Below, one piece after another: positions 18,425 through 27,843 of a DNA stretch of 64,000 nucleotides. The position numbers and the translations under genes were made by a program. The notes below the pieces were generated by a model. The model ran no database searches. It had not been told where the DNA came from and saw only the letters and a list, made by a program, of their open reading frames with translations. How positions within the stretch are numbered: the first letter of the stretch is position 1; each line of letters starts with the position of its first letter. This stretch comes from Aurantibacter crassamenti (GTDB lineage: Bacteria > Bacteroidota > Bacteroidia > Flavobacteriales > Flavobacteriaceae). The DNA is taken from positions 823,031 to 887,030 of the forward strand of contig NZ_JAFBGM010000001.1 in assembly GCF_016811105.1 (NCBI RefSeq), in the 5' to 3' direction.

Positions 18425-19301
18425 AATACCGATAAGTTTTTTGTTTTTGAGTATTGTGATTTCTTGTAAAGCACAAAGTATTCAAAGTAGTGATTTTACA
18501 CCTGAGTTTTCTTTTACAAAAGGCATTGAAGGTCCTGCAGTGGATGCGAATGGAAATCTTTATGCCGTTAATTTTCAAGAAGAGGGTACTATAGGAATTG
18601 TTGATTCCAAGGGTGTTGGTAGCATTTTTGCAAATCTTCCGGAAGGCAGTGTCGGAAACGGAATACGATTTGATAAAAGTGGTAATATGTTCATTGCAGA
18701 CTACAAAGGGCATAATGTGTTATATGTAAAAAAAGGAAGTAAAGAAGTTTCCGTTTGGGCACACAATGCTGAAATGAGTCAACCTAATGATTTAGCAATG
18801 GCCCCTAATGGCACTATTTACCTTAGCGACCCCAATTGGGCTGAAAGTACAGGCAGAATTTGGATGGTAAACGCATCCAAAGAAATTATCCTTTTAGAAG
18901 AAAATATGGGAACGGTAAACGGTATTGAAGTGAGTCCGGATGGTAAAAAGCTATATGCCAATGAATCAGTACAGCTAAAAATTTGGGAATATGATATCAA
19001 TGCAGACGGCACCATTTCAAATAAACAAGAGTTTATGTCTTTTAATGACTTTGGTATGGACGGAATGCGTTGTGATTCACAGGGAAACCTATACATTACC
19101 CGCTATGGAAAAGGCACTGTGCTTATCGTCTCGTCTGCTAAAAAAATCTTAAAAGAAGTACAATTAAAAGGAAAAAAGCCCTCAAACATTACCTTTGGTG
19201 GTTCTGACGGTAAAACATGTTATGTAACCATGGCTGACAGAGGGTGCTTCGAATCATTTGATGCACTTAATTCAGGTGCTTTTTATAACAGGATTCATTA
19301 A
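18408..19301 (+). CDS. SMP-30/gluconolactonase-like beta-propeller protein, exported
   Basis: 297 residues from ATG 18408, chosen because it begins a signal peptide (MNYLIKIPISFLFLSIVISC) with a lipobox-like VISC; the frame is open further upstream inside the MBL gene. The mature protein is a six-bladed propeller with NHL/SMP-30 features: EGPAVDANGNLYAVNF, IRFDKSGNMFIADYKGHNVL, QPNDLAMAPNGTIYLSDPNW and GMRCDSQGNLYITRYGKG. Members hydrolyse sugar lactones at a divalent metal. Probably a periplasmic or outer-membrane lipoprotein. Translationally coupled to the MBL hydrolase. Confidence 0.85.
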   Translation: MNYLIKIPISFLFLSIVISCKAQSIQSSDFTPEFSFTKGIEGPAVDANGNLYAVNFQEEGTIGIVDSKGVGSIFANLPEGSVGNGIRFDKSGNMFIADYKGHNVLYVKKGSKEVSVWAHNAEMSQPNDLAMAPNGTIYLSDPNWAESTGRIWMVNASKEIILLEENMGTVNGIEVSPDGKKLYANESVQLKIWEYDINADGTISNKQEFMSFNDFGMDGMRCDSQGNLYITRYGKGTVLIVSSAKKILKEVQLKGKKPSNITFGGSDGKTCYVTMADRGCFESFDALNSGAFYNRIH

Positions 19302-19315
19302 CCAATTATATTTTA

Positions 19316-20947
19316 ATGACTAAATATTTCTACAAACCTGCCATTGGGTTTTTAGCAGCAACATTATTTGCAAGTTGTGGCGCAACTACATTAGTATCAA
19401 CCCCCATTGAAAGTATTGATACTACCCCTATTAAAATTACTGACTTAACAGATACCGAAAAAAAGAATTGGGTTCATTTAGATTTAGTTAGTGACACTAT
19501 ACCCGGCATGAGTGTTGACAAGGCTTATAAAGAACTAATTGGTTCTAAAAAAGGTCAAAAAGTTATTGTTGCTGTTCTTGATGCAGGAATGGATTTAAAG
19601 CATGAAGATTTAGATGATGTACTCTGGACAAATAAAGGCGAGCGTGCTGGCGATGGTATTGACAATGACAAAAACGGTTATATTGATGACGTTCATGGCT
19701 ACAACTTTTTAGGAGAATCATACAATCAGCAATTAGAAGCAACACGTATTGTAAAATTAAAACTAGGAGATGCCGCTCTGCAAGCGAAGGCTAAAACAGA
19801 AGTAGAAAGTAAATATGCCAAGGCCGTAGAAAGCATACAGCAATTTGAACAATTTTTACAGGCAGTTAAAAATTCAGACACCGCTGTTAAAAAACACCTA
19901 GGAAAAAACGATTATACCAAGAAAGAACTATCAGCGATTAAGGCTACTGATGAAGCAATGCAGCAAAATAAAGCTTTACTGGCCCATGCTTTTTCAATTG
20001 CTGATAGCCCTACTGATTTCATGAAAATGCTAGAAGAGTCAATTAATCATTTCACCGATCAGGCAAATTATCATTGCAATGTAGATTTTGATGGTAGAAA
20101 AGTAGTAGGTGACAATCCGTATGATATAAATGACACCAATTACGGAAATGGAAATCCACAAAATAGAGTTGAAGACGAAAGTCATGGAACTCACGTTGCG
20201 GGTATAATTGGTGCAGAACGTAATAATGGCAAAGGGGTTAATGGCGTTGCAAACAATGTTGCAATAATGAGCATACGTGCAGTACCGAATGGTGATGAAT
20301 ATGATAAAGATATTGCTTTAGGAATTCGCTATGCCGTTGACAACGGTGCTAAAGTTATTAATGGTAGTTTCGGAAAAAGTTTTTCGCCAAATGCAGAATG
20401 GGTGTATGATGCTATTAAATATGCTGCTTCAAAAGATGTTCTTTTCGTACATGCAGCAGGTAATGATGGTGTAAATCTTGACGACCCTAATGAGCCCAAC
20501 TTTCCAAATGACCAAGTTAATAATGGTCCAGAAATTGCAGACAACGTAATTACCGTAGGTGCTTTAACTTCTAAATATGGGGCAGAAATGTTAGCATCAT
20601 TCTCAAATTATGGCAATATAAATGTAGATATATTTGCCCCAGGTGGTCAAATCTATTCTACTATGCCAAATAACAAATATGAATACCAAGATGGAACTTC
20701 AATGGCTGCGCCAGCTGTTGCGGGGGTTGCTGCCTTAATTCGTTCACAATATCCAAAATTAACCGCTTCTCAAGTGAAGCATATTATTCTAGATTCTGGT
20801 CTTGCTCCAAATACAAAATTAATTCTGGGCGGAGACACGTCTAAAACAGGTAAAATGGAAGATATTTCTACCTCAGGTAAAATAGCAAACGCTTACAACG
20901 CCCTTATAATGGCAAAAGGTGTTTCAGAAGGAAAAATTAGATTATAA
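19316..20947 (+). CDS. S8 family (subtilisin-like) serine peptidase, lipoprotein
   Basis: 543 residues with a lipoprotein signal (LFASC, C21). The catalytic triad is D89 (VAVLDAGMDLKHEDL), H290 (DESHGTHVAG) and S462 (DGTSMAAPAVAG), with oxyanion N383 (HAAGNDG). The D-H spacing of about 200 residues is far larger than in subtilisins; the inserted region (about 140-250) is helical and Lys/Glu-rich, a type seen in Bacteroidota S8 peptidases. No type IX sorting tail is seen. Located 14 bp after the SMP-30-like gene and 6 bp before the M1 peptidase, so part of one run. Probably acts in the periplasm or at the outer membrane. Confidence 0.93.
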   Translation: MTKYFYKPAIGFLAATLFASCGATTLVSTPIESIDTTPIKITDLTDTEKKNWVHLDLVSDTIPGMSVDKAYKELIGSKKGQKVIVAVLDAGMDLKHEDLDDVLWTNKGERAGDGIDNDKNGYIDDVHGYNFLGESYNQQLEATRIVKLKLGDAALQAKAKTEVESKYAKAVESIQQFEQFLQAVKNSDTAVKKHLGKNDYTKKELSAIKATDEAMQQNKALLAHAFSIADSPTDFMKMLEESINHFTDQANYHCNVDFDGRKVVGDNPYDINDTNYGNGNPQNRVEDESHGTHVAGIIGAERNNGKGVNGVANNVAIMSIRAVPNGDEYDKDIALGIRYAVDNGAKVINGSFGKSFSPNAEWVYDAIKYAASKDVLFVHAAGNDGVNLDDPNEPNFPNDQVNNGPEIADNVITVGALTSKYGAEMLASFSNYGNINVDIFAPGGQIYSTMPNNKYEYQDGTSMAAPAVAGVAALIRSQYPKLTASQVKHIILDSGLAPNTKLILGGDTSKTGKMEDISTSGKIANAYNALIMAKGVSEGKIRL

Positions 20948-20953
20948 AATACC

Positions 20954-22825
20954 ATGCAGTATAAAACATTAAAAATTTCGGCATTTACATTTGTATTATT
21001 GACTTTTTGCAATTATATAAATGCTCAGAACACAACATATTGGCAACAAGAAGTTGACTATACAATGGATGTTGATATAGATGTTAAAACTTTCCAATAT
21101 TCAGGAACACAGAAATTGGTGTACACCAATAATTCTAGTGACGAATTAAAAAGAGTTTATTATCATTTATTTTTCAATGCTTTTCAACCAGGAAGCGAAA
21201 TGGATATGCGTCTTCAAAACATTGCCGATCCTGATGGAAGAATGGTAACTGAAGACAAGAAAAGTAGAATAGCCGCCCTTACTGAAAGTGAAATTGGGTA
21301 TTTACATGTAAAGTCATTAACCCAAGATGGCGTTACTGTTACTTTTAATGAAGAAGAAACCATTCTTGTTGTTGAGTTGGCAAAACCTATTCCACCTGGT
21401 GGAAAAACAACATTTGACATGACTTTCAATGGTCAAGTTCCTGTTCAGGTGCGTAGAGCTGGTAGAAATAATAAAGATGGGGTTGCGCTTTCCATGAGTC
21501 AATGGTATCCAAAATTAGCTGAATACGACTTTGAAGGCTGGCATGCAGACCCTTATATCGCAAGGGAATTTCATGGTGTGTGGGGTAACTTTGATGTTAA
21601 ATTAACTATTGATAAAAGCTATACAGTTGGCGGTACTGGGTATCTACAAAATCCTCAAGAAATCGGACACGGATATGAAACACCAGGTAGTAAAATTAAA
21701 AAGCAACGCGGCAAAACATTAACATGGCATTTTAAAGCACCTATGGTACATGATTTTATGTGGGCAGCAGATCCAGAATATGTACATGATGTGCTGCAAA
21801 TGCCTAATGGACCGACACTTCACTTTTTATACAAAAACGATGAAAAGTTTCAAAACACTTGGAAAAACGTACAGCCTTTAACTGAAAAGGCTATGAACTT
21901 TTTCAACAAGAATATTGGCAAATACCCTTATGAGCAATATTCGGTTATTCAAGGTGGTGACGGTGGAATGGAATATGCAATGGCAACTCTTATAACTGGG
22001 GGTGAAAAACCTGGAAGTGTTATCGGAACAATGATACATGAGTTAGCACACTCTTGGTTTCAGCAAATTCTAGCTACCAATGAGTCTAAACACGAATGGA
22101 TGGATGAAGGGTTTACTACATTCATTTCTTCTTTATGCAGTAATGAAATCAGAGAACAGAATAAAGACAATCCATTCGAAAGCTCATACAATAACTATTA
22201 CTATTTAGTAAAATCAGGAAAAGAACAACCACAAAGCACACACTCTGATCGTTACGATGAAAATATGCCTTATAGTATAGCTGCCTATAGTAAAGGGGCA
22301 ATTTTTCTATCGCAGTTAGGGTATATTATTGGGCAAGACAAGCTAATGCAAACGATTAAAAAATATTACGAAGATTTTAAATTTAAGCATCCTATACCTA
22401 ATGATATTAAGAGAACAGCAGAAAAGGTCTCTGGTATAGAATTAGATTGGTACTTAACAGATTGGACACAGACCACAAATACTATTGACTACGCTATTAA
22501 TGAGGTAAGTGCAGAAGGCGGAAATACAAAAATTAACATTCATAGAATTGGCCAAATACCGATGCCTTTAGATGTTCTGGTTGTTTATAATGACGGTTCA
22601 CAAGAAACCTTTTATGCACCACTGCGCATGATGCGTGGTGAAAAAGAGAATCCGTATTCACAAATGAAACGAACTGTTCTTCATGATATAACTTGGGCAA
22701 ACCCATCATATACTTTTGAAATTAACAAGCCACTTGAAAATATTAAAGCAATAGTTATTGACCCCTCTCAACTTATGGCAGATATTGATGCTACCAATAA
22801 TGTTTGGCAGGCCGAAACACCTTAA
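20954..22825 (+). CDS. M1 family zinc metallopeptidase (aminopeptidase-like), secreted
   Basis: 623 residues with a Sec signal peptide ending near NYINAQ. The zinc site is HELAH at 362-366 with E385 as third ligand (WMDEGF), and GGMEYAMA (338-345) corresponds to the GAMEN exopeptidase loop. An N-terminal beta-saddle domain precedes it and no C-terminal sorting domain is present. M1 enzymes remove N-terminal residues from peptides. The location 6 bp after an S8 endopeptidase suggests joint periplasmic peptide breakdown, which is inference. Confidence 0.93.
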   Translation: MQYKTLKISAFTFVLLTFCNYINAQNTTYWQQEVDYTMDVDIDVKTFQYSGTQKLVYTNNSSDELKRVYYHLFFNAFQPGSEMDMRLQNIADPDGRMVTEDKKSRIAALTESEIGYLHVKSLTQDGVTVTFNEEETILVVELAKPIPPGGKTTFDMTFNGQVPVQVRRAGRNNKDGVALSMSQWYPKLAEYDFEGWHADPYIAREFHGVWGNFDVKLTIDKSYTVGGTGYLQNPQEIGHGYETPGSKIKKQRGKTLTWHFKAPMVHDFMWAADPEYVHDVLQMPNGPTLHFLYKNDEKFQNTWKNVQPLTEKAMNFFNKNIGKYPYEQYSVIQGGDGGMEYAMATLITGGEKPGSVIGTMIHELAHSWFQQILATNESKHEWMDEGFTTFISSLCSNEIREQNKDNPFESSYNNYYYLVKSGKEQPQSTHSDRYDENMPYSIAAYSKGAIFLSQLGYIIGQDKLMQTIKKYYEDFKFKHPIPNDIKRTAEKVSGIELDWYLTDWTQTTNTIDYAINEVSAEGGNTKINIHRIGQIPMPLDVLVVYNDGSQETFYAPLRMMRGEKENPYSQMKRTVLHDITWANPSYTFEINKPLENIKAIVIDPSQLMADIDATNNVWQAETP

Positions 22826-22861
22826 CAAGGTGTTCTTAGAAAACTAACAACAAATATTGTC

Positions 22862-23284
22862 ATGGATACCCAATCTACTTCCGCTTCACAAGAAGAATCA
22901 CAAGGAATAGATGTTTCTTTTCCAAAAAAGGAAAAACTGAAAAGTCGGAAAATAATTGACCGTCTTTTCATTGAGGGTCGGTCTATTAGGGTAAGAAATG
23001 TTAAGCTCATTTATTTACAATCTGAGGTAACGGAAAAAGTACCTTATCAAGTAGGTGTTACTGTACCGAAAAAAAGCTTTAAAAGCGCAGTAAAACGCAA
23101 TCGTATTAAAAGATTGCTTCGTGAAAGCTATCGTCTTAACAAACCTCAACTTTTTAACAATAGTAAAGGCAACTTTGCGTTTCTATTTTTATACCTTGGA
23201 AAAGAAATGCCTGATTATCAATCCGTAGATCAGAATATTCAAGCGATACTCAAAAAATTTATTAAGGAAACAAAGGATGAATAA
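22862..23284 (+). CDS. rnpA: ribonuclease P protein component
   Basis: 140 residues, with the RNase P protein signature KRNRIKRLLRESYR at 78-91 and the N-terminal EKLKSRKIIDRLF. The first ~20 residues are an acidic Ser/Gln-rich extension beyond the usual start; an internal start is possible but no Met lies close. It binds RNase P RNA to process tRNA 5' leaders. Unlike most bacteria it is not beside rpmH or dnaA. Its 3' end overlaps the S41 peptidase start by 8 bases. Confidence 0.93.
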   Translation: MDTQSTSASQEESQGIDVSFPKKEKLKSRKIIDRLFIEGRSIRVRNVKLIYLQSEVTEKVPYQVGVTVPKKSFKSAVKRNRIKRLLRESYRLNKPQLFNNSKGNFAFLFLYLGKEMPDYQSVDQNIQAILKKFIKETKDE

Positions 23285-24905
23285 ACTAGCAAGAAAAAGT
23301 GTTTTTATTCCGCTATTGGCGATTACATTTTTTGTGGTTGGCAGTGGTTTTATAAAAAGTGATTTTTTTGAAATTGCAAAGCAAATAGAAATTTTCACTA
23401 CCCTATTCAAAGAGCTAAACATGAATTATGTTGATGAAACCAACCCTGGCGAGTTGATGGATACAGCAATAAAAAACATGTTAAATGAGCTAGATCCTTA
23501 TACCAAGTTTTTAAATGAACAAGACGTTGAATCTTATAGAATAAATAATGCTGGAGAATATTCAGGCATTGGGGCATTGGTTCGATCATATGATGATCGA
23601 TTATTAATAATTGAGCCCTACAAAGATTCGCCTGCTGACAAGGCGGGTCTAAAAGCAGGTGATGTAGTGACTAAAATAGGTAATATTGTTGTTTCTGACT
23701 TTGATGACAACGCTAGTGAATTATTAAAGGGCGCAAACAATACTTCGGTTGATGTAACCTATGAACGACAAGGAAAAACGCAAACTACAACAGTTACAAG
23801 AGCGGCAATTGAAATTGATGCTGTGCCATACTACAAAATGGCCGATGATAAAACCGGTTACATTGTTTTAGCAAAATTTAATTCAAAAGCTTCTTCACAA
23901 ACAAAAGCAGCGCTACTTGATTTAAAAGGACAGGGTGCAGAGCGAATAATTTTAGATTTGAGAGGAAACCCAGGTGGGTTATTAACCGAAGCAATAAACG
24001 TCACCAATTTATTTGTTCCAAAAGGGGAATTAATAGTTACTACCAAATCAAAAGTCAAGAAATTCAATCAGCAATACAAAACTAAAAACAAGCCTACAGA
24101 TACAGAAATTCCGGTTGTAGTACTCATTGATGGTAGCAGTGCATCAGCAAGTGAAATTGTATCAGGAAGTTTGCAAGATTTAGACCGCGCAGTGGTTTTA
24201 GGAGCGCGAAGTTTTGGAAAAGGTCTTGTGCAAAGGCCTATGAAATTAACGTATGGCACACAGCTTAAGGTTACTATTTCTCGCTATTTTACTCCTTCCG
24301 GCAGGTGCATTCAATCATTAGATTATTGGAATCGCGATGAAGAGGGTCACGCAACAAAGAATACAAAATTTAAGAATTTTAAAACTAGAAACGGCCGAAG
24401 TGTACAAGATGGCGGTGGTGTTTTACCTGATCTAGAAATTGCTGCGGTAAAGGCGAATGATATGACCAAAGCTTTAATGAACAACCTAGTGATTTTCGAT
24501 TATGCTACAGATTTCTATTATAAAAATCAATTTCAAAATGTAGCTGATTTTAAATTTTCCGATGCTGATTATAACAACTTTAAAAGCTTTGTTAATACCA
24601 GTAACTTCTCTTTTGAAACAGACACAGAAAAATCTTTAAAAGAAGCATTAACCGATGATGAAGCAATTTTTGGAAATGCTTTAAAAGATGACTACAGTAA
24701 ATTACTTTCACAAATTCAACAAGGAAAAATAACTGCCCTTGGCTTACATCAAAAGGAGATTCAAAAAAAGCTTGAAGATGAAATTGTGAGACGCTATTTT
24801 TACCGAGATGGCCTTTATGATTACTATCTTAAAAATGACCAGGCAATTTTAGTAGCTACTACACTTTTAGCAGATTCAGCTAAATATAAAGGTATTTTAA
24901 AATAA
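23277..24905 (+). CDS. S41 family carboxyl-terminal processing peptidase (CtpA-like)
   Basis: 542 residues with an N-terminal membrane anchor or signal (about 8-25). A PDZ domain spans about 95-175 (GEYSGIGALV, DSPADKAGLKAGD). The tail-specific protease core follows, with DLRGNPGGLL (227-236), the serine motif GSSASASEI (286-294) and the lysine in SFGKGLVQ (312-319). The C-terminus has a helical region. It should degrade or trim periplasmic proteins from their C-termini. Overlap with rnpA (ATG inside the last codons) couples it to a cytoplasmic RNA enzyme, a syntenic rather than functional link. Confidence 0.92.
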   Translation: MNKLARKSVFIPLLAITFFVVGSGFIKSDFFEIAKQIEIFTTLFKELNMNYVDETNPGELMDTAIKNMLNELDPYTKFLNEQDVESYRINNAGEYSGIGALVRSYDDRLLIIEPYKDSPADKAGLKAGDVVTKIGNIVVSDFDDNASELLKGANNTSVDVTYERQGKTQTTTVTRAAIEIDAVPYYKMADDKTGYIVLAKFNSKASSQTKAALLDLKGQGAERIILDLRGNPGGLLTEAINVTNLFVPKGELIVTTKSKVKKFNQQYKTKNKPTDTEIPVVVLIDGSSASASEIVSGSLQDLDRAVVLGARSFGKGLVQRPMKLTYGTQLKVTISRYFTPSGRCIQSLDYWNRDEEGHATKNTKFKNFKTRNGRSVQDGGGVLPDLEIAAVKANDMTKALMNNLVIFDYATDFYYKNQFQNVADFKFSDADYNNFKSFVNTSNFSFETDTEKSLKEALTDDEAIFGNALKDDYSKLLSQIQQGKITALGLHQKEIQKKLEDEIVRRYFYRDGLYDYYLKNDQAILVATTLLADSAKYKGILK

Positions 24906-25219
24906 TTGGGGCTTAGATTACAGTGCCCGCCTATAGTCGTACAAATATTGCCTCTTGGAAAAACATGTTAGAAAACAAAATCGACCCTTGGCTTAAGGGG
25001 TGTTGTATTTTTTTGTGTCATTAGTATTCCTTGTAAAGACAACAAATAATCTTGGTGTTTTCTACTAAGAGTGTCACCATTTAAAATTAGTTGAAGAACT
25101 GGTTGTTAGAGACATATTACCCACAAATCAAATGATTAAATATTTCCCAATTACCTAATATTTAACATCTTTAAAATTATATATATGTTTTTTTGATAAA
25201 ACACTTTCATCTAAAAGAC
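24906..25219. other. 314-bp intergenic gap with a weak terminator
   Basis: No gene is visible. CCCTT (24985-24989) and AAGGG (24995-24999) form a 5-bp stem followed within ten bases by a run of seven T (25008-25014), a plausible weak terminator for the S41 gene. The rest is AT-rich and shows no repeat. Confidence 0.35.
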
Positions 25220-26872
25220 ATGAAAAAATTTCTACTTTTTTTAGTATTTACAATTATTTTCTCTCATTCCATTTTTGCTCAAAAACAGCTTTCTGAAACT
25301 GAAAAACTTGCTACGACGTCTAAAATTTGGGGTTTTTTAAAATACTACCATCCTCAGGTAGCGAATGGAGGTTATGATTGGGACAAACAATTATTTATAA
25401 TACTACCAAAAGTAAAATCAGCGACAAATACTGACGAACTATCACAAGTGTTTTTAAATTGGATTGATGGTTTGGGCGAAGTAAAAAAGTGTAAGAAATG
25501 TGACCAAAAAAACGCTGATAAATATTTTGACAAGAACTTTGATTTAAGCTGGATGAATAATCAATTATTCACATCTGAGCTTTCTAAGAAACTTAAATAT
25601 ATAGAGGGTAACAGGCATCAAGGAAAAAAAAAGTATGTAGCGTATTATAGCAATAAACTCAAAATTGCAGATTTTACCAATGAGATTGATTATAAAGATT
25701 TTGATTGGGAAGATGAAAATTTAAGGTTACTCTCCTTATTCCGCTATTGGAACATGGTTGAATATTTTTTTCCGTATAAATATCAAACAGATGCAAATTG
25801 GGATACTGTTTTACATAAAATGATTCCGAAGTTCTTATACCCAAAATCAGAAACGGATTTTCATCTTAGCATGGTTGAATTAGCTGCTAATATCAATGAC
25901 GGCCATGTTAGACTTAATACAAATAAAACATATTTACATTTTGGTCATTATTATCTTCCTGTAAAATTCAAACTAATAAATAACAAAGCTGTAGTTACAG
26001 GCATATTTAATGATTCATTGGCTAAATTAAACGACTTAAAAATTGGTGATATAATAACAAAAGCAGATAACAAAACCATTAAAACAATTTTTCAAGAGGA
26101 AGAAAACTATATAATGGCTTCAAATAATTCTAGAAAAAAATTAAATGCCAGTTACTATATTCTAAACGGCCCAACTGATTCTTTTAGTATTGAGGTTGTC
26201 AGAGATGGTAAAATTGTGACGAAATCCGTAAAAAGATATTTGTACAAAGACTTCAATTACAAAGCAAAAGTGGAATCAGAAAAGTATAAAGTACTAGAAG
26301 GAAATATTGGTTATGTCGATATTGGAAAAGTTGAGCTTAAAGAAGTTTCTAAAGTAATGGAAGCTTTAAAAAATACTACAGCTATAATTTTTGATATTAG
26401 AAAAACAACATCATTCACACCTTATTATATTGCAAAGTATATTACCTCCCAAAAAAGAGCTTTTTATAAAGCATTAGAAATGGATTTAAATTATCCGGGA
26501 AGATATAATTGGACTGAGGCACTTCCAATCGGTGATAATAAATTAAAATATACCGGAAAAGTGATTTTACTAGTAGATGAAAATTGTCAAAGTCAAAAAG
26601 AATTTACGGCGATGTGTCTACAAGTTGGTGATGATGTTACTACAATCGGTCGTCAAACTTCAGGCGCAGATGGCAATGTGTCAATTTTCAACATGGTGGG
26701 AGGGTACAAGACACAATTCAGTGGAGTAGGAATATTTTACCCTGATGGTACAGAAACGCAACGAAAAGGAGTTAAAATTGATATTGAAGTGAAACCAACA
26801 ATAGACGGTGTCATTGCAGGAAAAGATGAAATACTAGAAAAGGCTATTCAATTTATTAATGAACAAATGTAA
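25220..26872 (+). CDS. S41 family peptidase, secreted
   Basis: 550 residues from ATG 25220, which opens a clean signal peptide (MKKFLLFLVFTIIFSHSIFA); nine more codons are open upstream. N-terminal region WGFLKYYHPQVANGGYDWD is typical of Bacteroidota S41 proteins of this size. A PDZ-like segment (about 235-320) precedes the C-terminal peptidase fold, where the serine is S458 in DENCQSQKEFT. It is a different subfamily from the CtpA-like gene upstream. Role and substrate unknown; stands alone with gaps of over 300 and 86 bp. Confidence 0.85.
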   Translation: MKKFLLFLVFTIIFSHSIFAQKQLSETEKLATTSKIWGFLKYYHPQVANGGYDWDKQLFIILPKVKSATNTDELSQVFLNWIDGLGEVKKCKKCDQKNADKYFDKNFDLSWMNNQLFTSELSKKLKYIEGNRHQGKKKYVAYYSNKLKIADFTNEIDYKDFDWEDENLRLLSLFRYWNMVEYFFPYKYQTDANWDTVLHKMIPKFLYPKSETDFHLSMVELAANINDGHVRLNTNKTYLHFGHYYLPVKFKLINNKAVVTGIFNDSLAKLNDLKIGDIITKADNKTIKTIFQEEENYIMASNNSRKKLNASYYILNGPTDSFSIEVVRDGKIVTKSVKRYLYKDFNYKAKVESEKYKVLEGNIGYVDIGKVELKEVSKVMEALKNTTAIIFDIRKTTSFTPYYIAKYITSQKRAFYKALEMDLNYPGRYNWTEALPIGDNKLKYTGKVILLVDENCQSQKEFTAMCLQVGDDVTTIGRQTSGADGNVSIFNMVGGYKTQFSGVGIFYPDGTETQRKGVKIDIEVKPTIDGVIAGKDEILEKAIQFINEQM

Positions 26873-26958
26873 GCTGTTATTCAACCAATTTTCACCTTCC
26901 AATTACTTAGGCAGAAACAAAAAATCCGTAACTTCCTGATTCAATATATTTGAATTCA

Positions 26959-27843
26959 ATGGCGGAAATTCTGGGTCAAAAAGCAAAATTATTATTGGAT
27001 ACAAAATCCGTGCTGGGCGAAGGGCCTGTCTGGGATTTTCAAAAACTATTACTCTATTGGGTAGATATTGAAGGGTACAAACTGCATCAATACAATCCAT
27101 CCACAGAAAAAATAAACCATTGGGTATTTAAAGAAATGATAGGCGCTGCAGTTCCGAAGAAAAACGGACAGTTATTATTAGCTATGGAAAAAGGTTTGGC
27201 TTCTTTTGACCCTGGATCCAAAGAATTAACAAAACATGGCGTATTAGAAAATTCAAATCCAAACATTCGTTTTAACGATGGAAAAGTTGGACCGAAAGGT
27301 AATTTTTGGGTAGGCACTATGGATAAAAACTGTGCGCCTAACGCTGGCAATTTTTATCACATTTCGCAAAATTTTGAAGTAACAAAAAAGATTCCGAATA
27401 CCTCAGTGTCCAATGGCTTGGCATGGTCATCTGATAATAAAACTTTGTACTATATTGACAGTCCTTCTTTTAAGTTTCAAACATTTGATTTCAATATAGA
27501 AAACAATACGATTACAAATGAAAAAACTGTCATAAACGTTCCAGAAGAATTCGGAAGTCCTGATGGTATGAGTATTGATGAAGAAGGCATGCTTTGGGTA
27601 GCGCATTGGGGCGGTAATTGTATTCGCAGATGGAATCCGAAGACTGGTGAAATACTTTTAAAAATTGATGTTGACGCTCCTCATGTAACTTCCTGTTGTT
27701 TTGGTGGCCCAGATCTAAAAACCTTATATATTACTACGGCAAGAAGCGGTCTCAGTGAAAGCCAATTGAAAAAATTTCCGCTCAGCGGAGGATTATTTAC
27801 ATACCAAACAAAAGTTAAAGGCACACCAATAAATTACTTTTAA
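26959..27843 (+). CDS. SMP-30/gluconolactonase/LRE family lactonase
   Basis: 294 residues from ATG 26959 (a TTG nine bases upstream is in frame). No signal peptide, so cytoplasmic. Propeller motifs: SVLGEGPVWD (metal-binding Glu), RFNDGKVGPKGNFWVGTMD, SVSNGLAWSSDNKTLYYID, and GSPDGMSIDEEGMLWVAHWGG with the metal-binding Asn and Asp. Family members hydrolyse aldonolactones to aldonates. Its TAA stop shares one base with the ATG of the SDR dehydrogenase, so the pair likely performs consecutive dehydrogenation and lactone opening. Confidence 0.9.
   Translation: MAEILGQKAKLLLDTKSVLGEGPVWDFQKLLLYWVDIEGYKLHQYNPSTEKINHWVFKEMIGAAVPKKNGQLLLAMEKGLASFDPGSKELTKHGVLENSNPNIRFNDGKVGPKGNFWVGTMDKNCAPNAGNFYHISQNFEVTKKIPNTSVSNGLAWSSDNKTLYYIDSPSFKFQTFDFNIENNTITNEKTVINVPEEFGSPDGMSIDEEGMLWVAHWGGNCIRRWNPKTGEILLKIDVDAPHVTSCCFGGPDLKTLYITTARSGLSESQLKKFPLSGGLFTYQTKVKGTPINYF

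Noticed and set aside
24906..25219. small gene in the gap after the CtpA-like peptidase
   Set aside because: No frame of useful length with a plausible start or composition was found; only a weak hairpin.
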